From positions 1 to 8,878 of the forward strand of contig WFPV01000127.1 in assembly GCA_015487405.1 (NCBI GenBank): DNA of 8,878 nucleotides, written 5' to 3'. A program made the position numbers and the translations under genes. This document shows positions 6,656 through 8,878 of the stretch, one piece after another (the first letter of the stretch is position 1; each line of letters opens with the position of its first letter). The stretch comes from Aquifex sp. (GTDB taxonomy: Bacteria; Aquificota; Aquificia; Aquificales; Aquificaceae). The notes beneath the pieces are model-generated. The model searched no databases. It was not told where the DNA came from and saw only the letters and a program-made list of their open reading frames with translations.

Positions 6656-7010
6656 GTTTTCCATAGTCCAGAGCCTTCTCACACTTATAGAACAAACAGC
6701 TCAGGAAAACAACGCAAAGAAGGTGACCAAGGTAGTGGTTCAGATAGGAGTCCTTTCGGGAGTGGAGCCTCACCTCCTGGAACTCGCCTTCAACACCTTC
6801 AAGGAGGGAACAATTGCTGAAGAAGCGGAGCTTGTTATGGAGATAGAAAAGTTAAGGATAAAGTGTAGGGATTGCGGAGCGAAGAGTGAGAAGGAAGAGT
6901 TAAATATGCTCTGTCCCTCTTGCGGTTCTCTCAACACCCAGATTATTGCCGGTGAGGATATGTATCTGAAGAGTCTTGAGCTGGAGACAGATGAAGAGGT
7001 TAAGAGTTAA
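6648..7010 (+). CDS. hypA: Hydrogenase nickel-insertion protein HypA
   Basis: HypA delivers nickel to the large subunit, usually together with the GTPase HypB. This protein has 120 residues. It begins MHEFSIVQSL, with the N-terminal Met-His-Glu that binds nickel. The zinc site is two CxxC pairs, Cys73/Cys76 (KCRDCG) and Cys89/Cys92 (CPSCG), and the typical LSGVEPHLLELAF segment is present. The start is fixed by the MHE motif and lies inside the end of hypC, while its own end overlaps hypF by 20 bases, so hypC, hypA and hypF are likely translationally coupled. No hypB is seen beside it. Confidence 0.98.
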   Translation: MHEFSIVQSLLTLIEQTAQENNAKKVTKVVVQIGVLSGVEPHLLELAFNTFKEGTIAEEAELVMEIEKLRIKCRDCGAKSEKEELNMLCPSCGSLNTQIIAGEDMYLKSLELETDEEVKS

Positions 7011-8878
7011 GCTCGTCGGAGCGGTTCAGGGTGTAGGTTTTAGACCTTTCGTTTACAGAATTGCTAAGGAATTAAACCTTAAAGGTTATGTTCTTAATGA
7101 CCCTTCGGGTGTTGAGATAGAGGTAGAGGGTGAGAAGGAAAACTTAGACCTCTTCTTAAAGCGTCTTCACGCCGAGAAACCGCCTCTCGCTCGCATCTAT
7201 TCCCAGGAAATAGAGTTCCTGCCACCCGCAGGGTATCAAGATTTTGAAATAAAAAAGAGCTTAGAGAAGGGAGAGAAGGAAGTCGTAGTCCTGCCTGACA
7301 TCGCTACCTGTGAGGACTGCCTGAGGGAGCTCTTTGACCCAAAAGACCGAAGGTATCTTTACCCCTTCATAAACTGCACCAACTGCGGACCCAGATTCAC
7401 CATAATTGAGAAACTCCCCTACGACAGGAAGAACACCACAATGAAGGTCTTCAGGATGTGCAAGGAATGCCAAAGAGAATACGAGGACCCCTTAAACCGC
7501 CGTTTCCACGCCCAGCCGAACGCCTGCCCCGTTTGCGGACCCTGGGTAAGCCTATACGACAGCTTCGGTAATCTCTTAGCGGAAAAGAAAGAGGCAATAC
7601 AAATATTAATTAATAAAATAAAAGAAGGAAGAATCGTAGCGGTAAAAGGAATCGGGGGATTTCACCTCGTATGCGACGCAGCAAACGAAGAAGCTGTTCG
7701 CACTCTCCGGGAAAGAAAGAGAAGAAAGGAAAAGCCTTTCGCGGTAATGTTCAGGGATCTGGAACAAGTTCTCGATTACGCAAACCCCACCGAGCTTGAG
7801 AAAGCCCTCCTACTTTCCCCCGAAAGACCGATAGTTCTTATAGAAAAGAAAAAAGAGCTCGCCCCCTCGGTAGCTCCGGGACTAAAAAAGGTGGGAGCCT
7901 TCCTTCCCTACTCACCCTTGCACCACATTATTCTGAGAAAGCTTGAGTTTCCTGTGGTCGCAACCTCTGGAAACCTCTCGGAAGAACCCATCGTTAAAGA
8001 CAACGAGGAGGCGTTAAATAGACTTTCCGAATTTGCGGATTACATCCTCGTCCACAACAGAGAAATCAAGAGAAGGTGTGACGACAGCGTCGTAAAGGTA
8101 ATAGCCGGGATTCCCACTCCCATAAGACGCTCCCGCGGATACGCCCCCCTTCCCGTAGAGCTCCCCTTTAAGCTTCCCAAGAAAGTCCTCGCGGTCGGAG
8201 GAATGCTGAAAAACACCTTTGCCTTAGCCTTTGACGATAAAGTCTTTTTAAGCCAACACATAGGTGATGTAGAAAACTTAGAGACGCTCCGCGTATTTGA
8301 AGAGAGTGTTAAAGACTTAATGGAGCTATACGAGTTTGAGCCTGAAGTTGTGGTTTGCGACCTTCACCCCAGATACGAGACCACAAGGTTCGCAAAAGAA
8401 TTCTCAAAGGAACTGAATGTTCCCCTCATTCAGGTTCAGCACCACTCCGCTCATATTCTTTCCTGCATGGCTGAAAACGGCTTAAAGGAGAGAGTCCTCG
8501 GTATTGCTTGGGACGGAACGGGATACGGAACCGACGGCAACCTCTGGGGAGGAGAGTTTTTAATTGCGGACTATAAAGGCTTTCAAAGGATTAAACACTT
8601 TTCTTACATAAAGCTCCTCGGAGGAGAAAAAGCGGTAAAGGAGCCGAGAAGAGTAGCCCTCTCCATTCTCTTTGAGCTCTTCGGTAAAGAAGCTCTAAAC
8701 TTGAACCTTCCCACAACAAGAGCCTTCAAAGAAGCTGAGCTAAAAACCCTCTACAGGGCTTGGGAAAAAGGTGTAAACGCTCCCTTCTCCTCTTCCGCGG
8801 GAAGACTCTTTGACGCGGTAGCCTCTCTTTTGGGAATAAGACAGCGTCTTAGCTACGAAGGTCAAGCCGCTATGATGC
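6991..8878 (+). CDS. hypF: Carbamoyltransferase HypF, 3' partial
   Basis: HypF converts carbamoyl phosphate and ATP to carbamoyl-adenylate and transfers the carbamoyl group to the terminal Cys of HypE. The first 629 residues are in the window with no stop; the family is about 750 long. An acylphosphatase domain comes first (GAVQGVGFRPFVYR at about 10-23). Two zinc fingers follow: Cys107/110 with Cys129/132, and Cys157/160 with Cys179/182. Next is a YrdC-like domain (KGIGGFHLVCDA at 219-230, ATSGNLS at 324-330, HNREIKRRCDDSV at 355-367). A Kae1-like domain is last (AVGGMLKNTFAL at about 401-412, DLHP at 457-460, QHHSAH at 483-488, WDGTGYGTDGN at 507-517, SSSAGRLFDAV at 600-610). ATG 6991 is supported by GGAG at 6983-6986 and by the position of the acylphosphatase motif. 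Confidence 0.98.
   Translation, partial: MKRLRVKLVGAVQGVGFRPFVYRIAKELNLKGYVLNDPSGVEIEVEGEKENLDLFLKRLHAEKPPLARIYSQEIEFLPPAGYQDFEIKKSLEKGEKEVVVLPDIATCEDCLRELFDPKDRRYLYPFINCTNCGPRFTIIEKLPYDRKNTTMKVFRMCKECQREYEDPLNRRFHAQPNACPVCGPWVSLYDSFGNLLAEKKEAIQILINKIKEGRIVAVKGIGGFHLVCDAANEEAVRTLRERKRRKEKPFAVMFRDLEQVLDYANPTELEKALLLSPERPIVLIEKKKELAPSVAPGLKKVGAFLPYSPLHHIILRKLEFPVVATSGNLSEEPIVKDNEEALNRLSEFADYILVHNREIKRRCDDSVVKVIAGIPTPIRRSRGYAPLPVELPFKLPKKVLAVGGMLKNTFALAFDDKVFLSQHIGDVENLETLRVFEESVKDLMELYEFEPEVVVCDLHPRYETTRFAKEFSKELNVPLIQVQHHSAHILSCMAENGLKERVLGIAWDGTGYGTDGNLWGGEFLIADYKGFQRIKHFSYIKLLGGEKAVKEPRRVALSILFELFGKEALNLNLPTTRAFKEAELKTLYRAWEKGVNAPFSSSAGRLFDAVASLLGIRQRLSYEGQAAMM

Noticed and set aside
7261..7473. 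70-codon minus-strand ORF opposite hypF
   Set aside because: It lies across the intact zinc-finger region of hypF and has no independent support.

Overview
The window is a compact [NiFe]-hydrogenase locus. It holds one set of hydrogenase structural genes embedded among the maturation (hyp) genes. Gene content, mid-40s G+C judged by eye, AGA/AGG and ATA-rich codon use, and a HypX of the kind studied structurally in Aquifex all suggest a thermophilic, hydrogen-oxidising, oxygen-tolerant bacterium of the Aquificaceae. This assignment is an inference; there is no rRNA or other phylogenetic marker in the window.

There are three transcription blocks. Block 1 (+, 1-3157) is hypE (5' end outside the window), then a group-2-type cytosolic hydrogenase small subunit and its large subunit; all three overlap. 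Block 2 (-, 6362 down to 3158) is hypD, an 82-codon two-helix membrane ORF, a 38-codon one-helix membrane ORF, and hypX. Each start overlaps the preceding stop (TGATG, ATGA, ATGA). Blocks 1 and 2 converge with their stop codons directly abutting. Block 3 (+, 6383 to the window end) is hypC, hypA and hypF (3' end outside), again overlapping, and separated from divergent hypD by only 20 bp that contain a palindromic ATTATAAT.

The genes form one pathway. HypF and HypE convert carbamoyl phosphate to a cyanide ligand on the C-terminal Cys of HypE. HypC and HypD assemble the Fe(CN)2CO group, HypX supplies CO from formyl-tetrahydrofolate under oxic conditions, and HypA delivers nickel. The substrate encoded here is a large subunit that already ends at its last active-site His, so it needs no maturation protease, and none is encoded in the window.

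Two genes are disrupted as written. The small subunit carries a 10-bp tandem duplication that creates a +1 frameshift at an in-frame TGA. hypX carries two single-base losses, one of them in a run of nine A. Both genes read through cleanly once corrected. Recent inactivation, recoding or slippage, and consensus errors are all possible. The least explained element is the pair of tiny, translationally coupled membrane ORFs between hypD and hypX. No stretch longer than 20 bp lacks a gene, and I saw no RNA gene, CRISPR array or insertion sequence.
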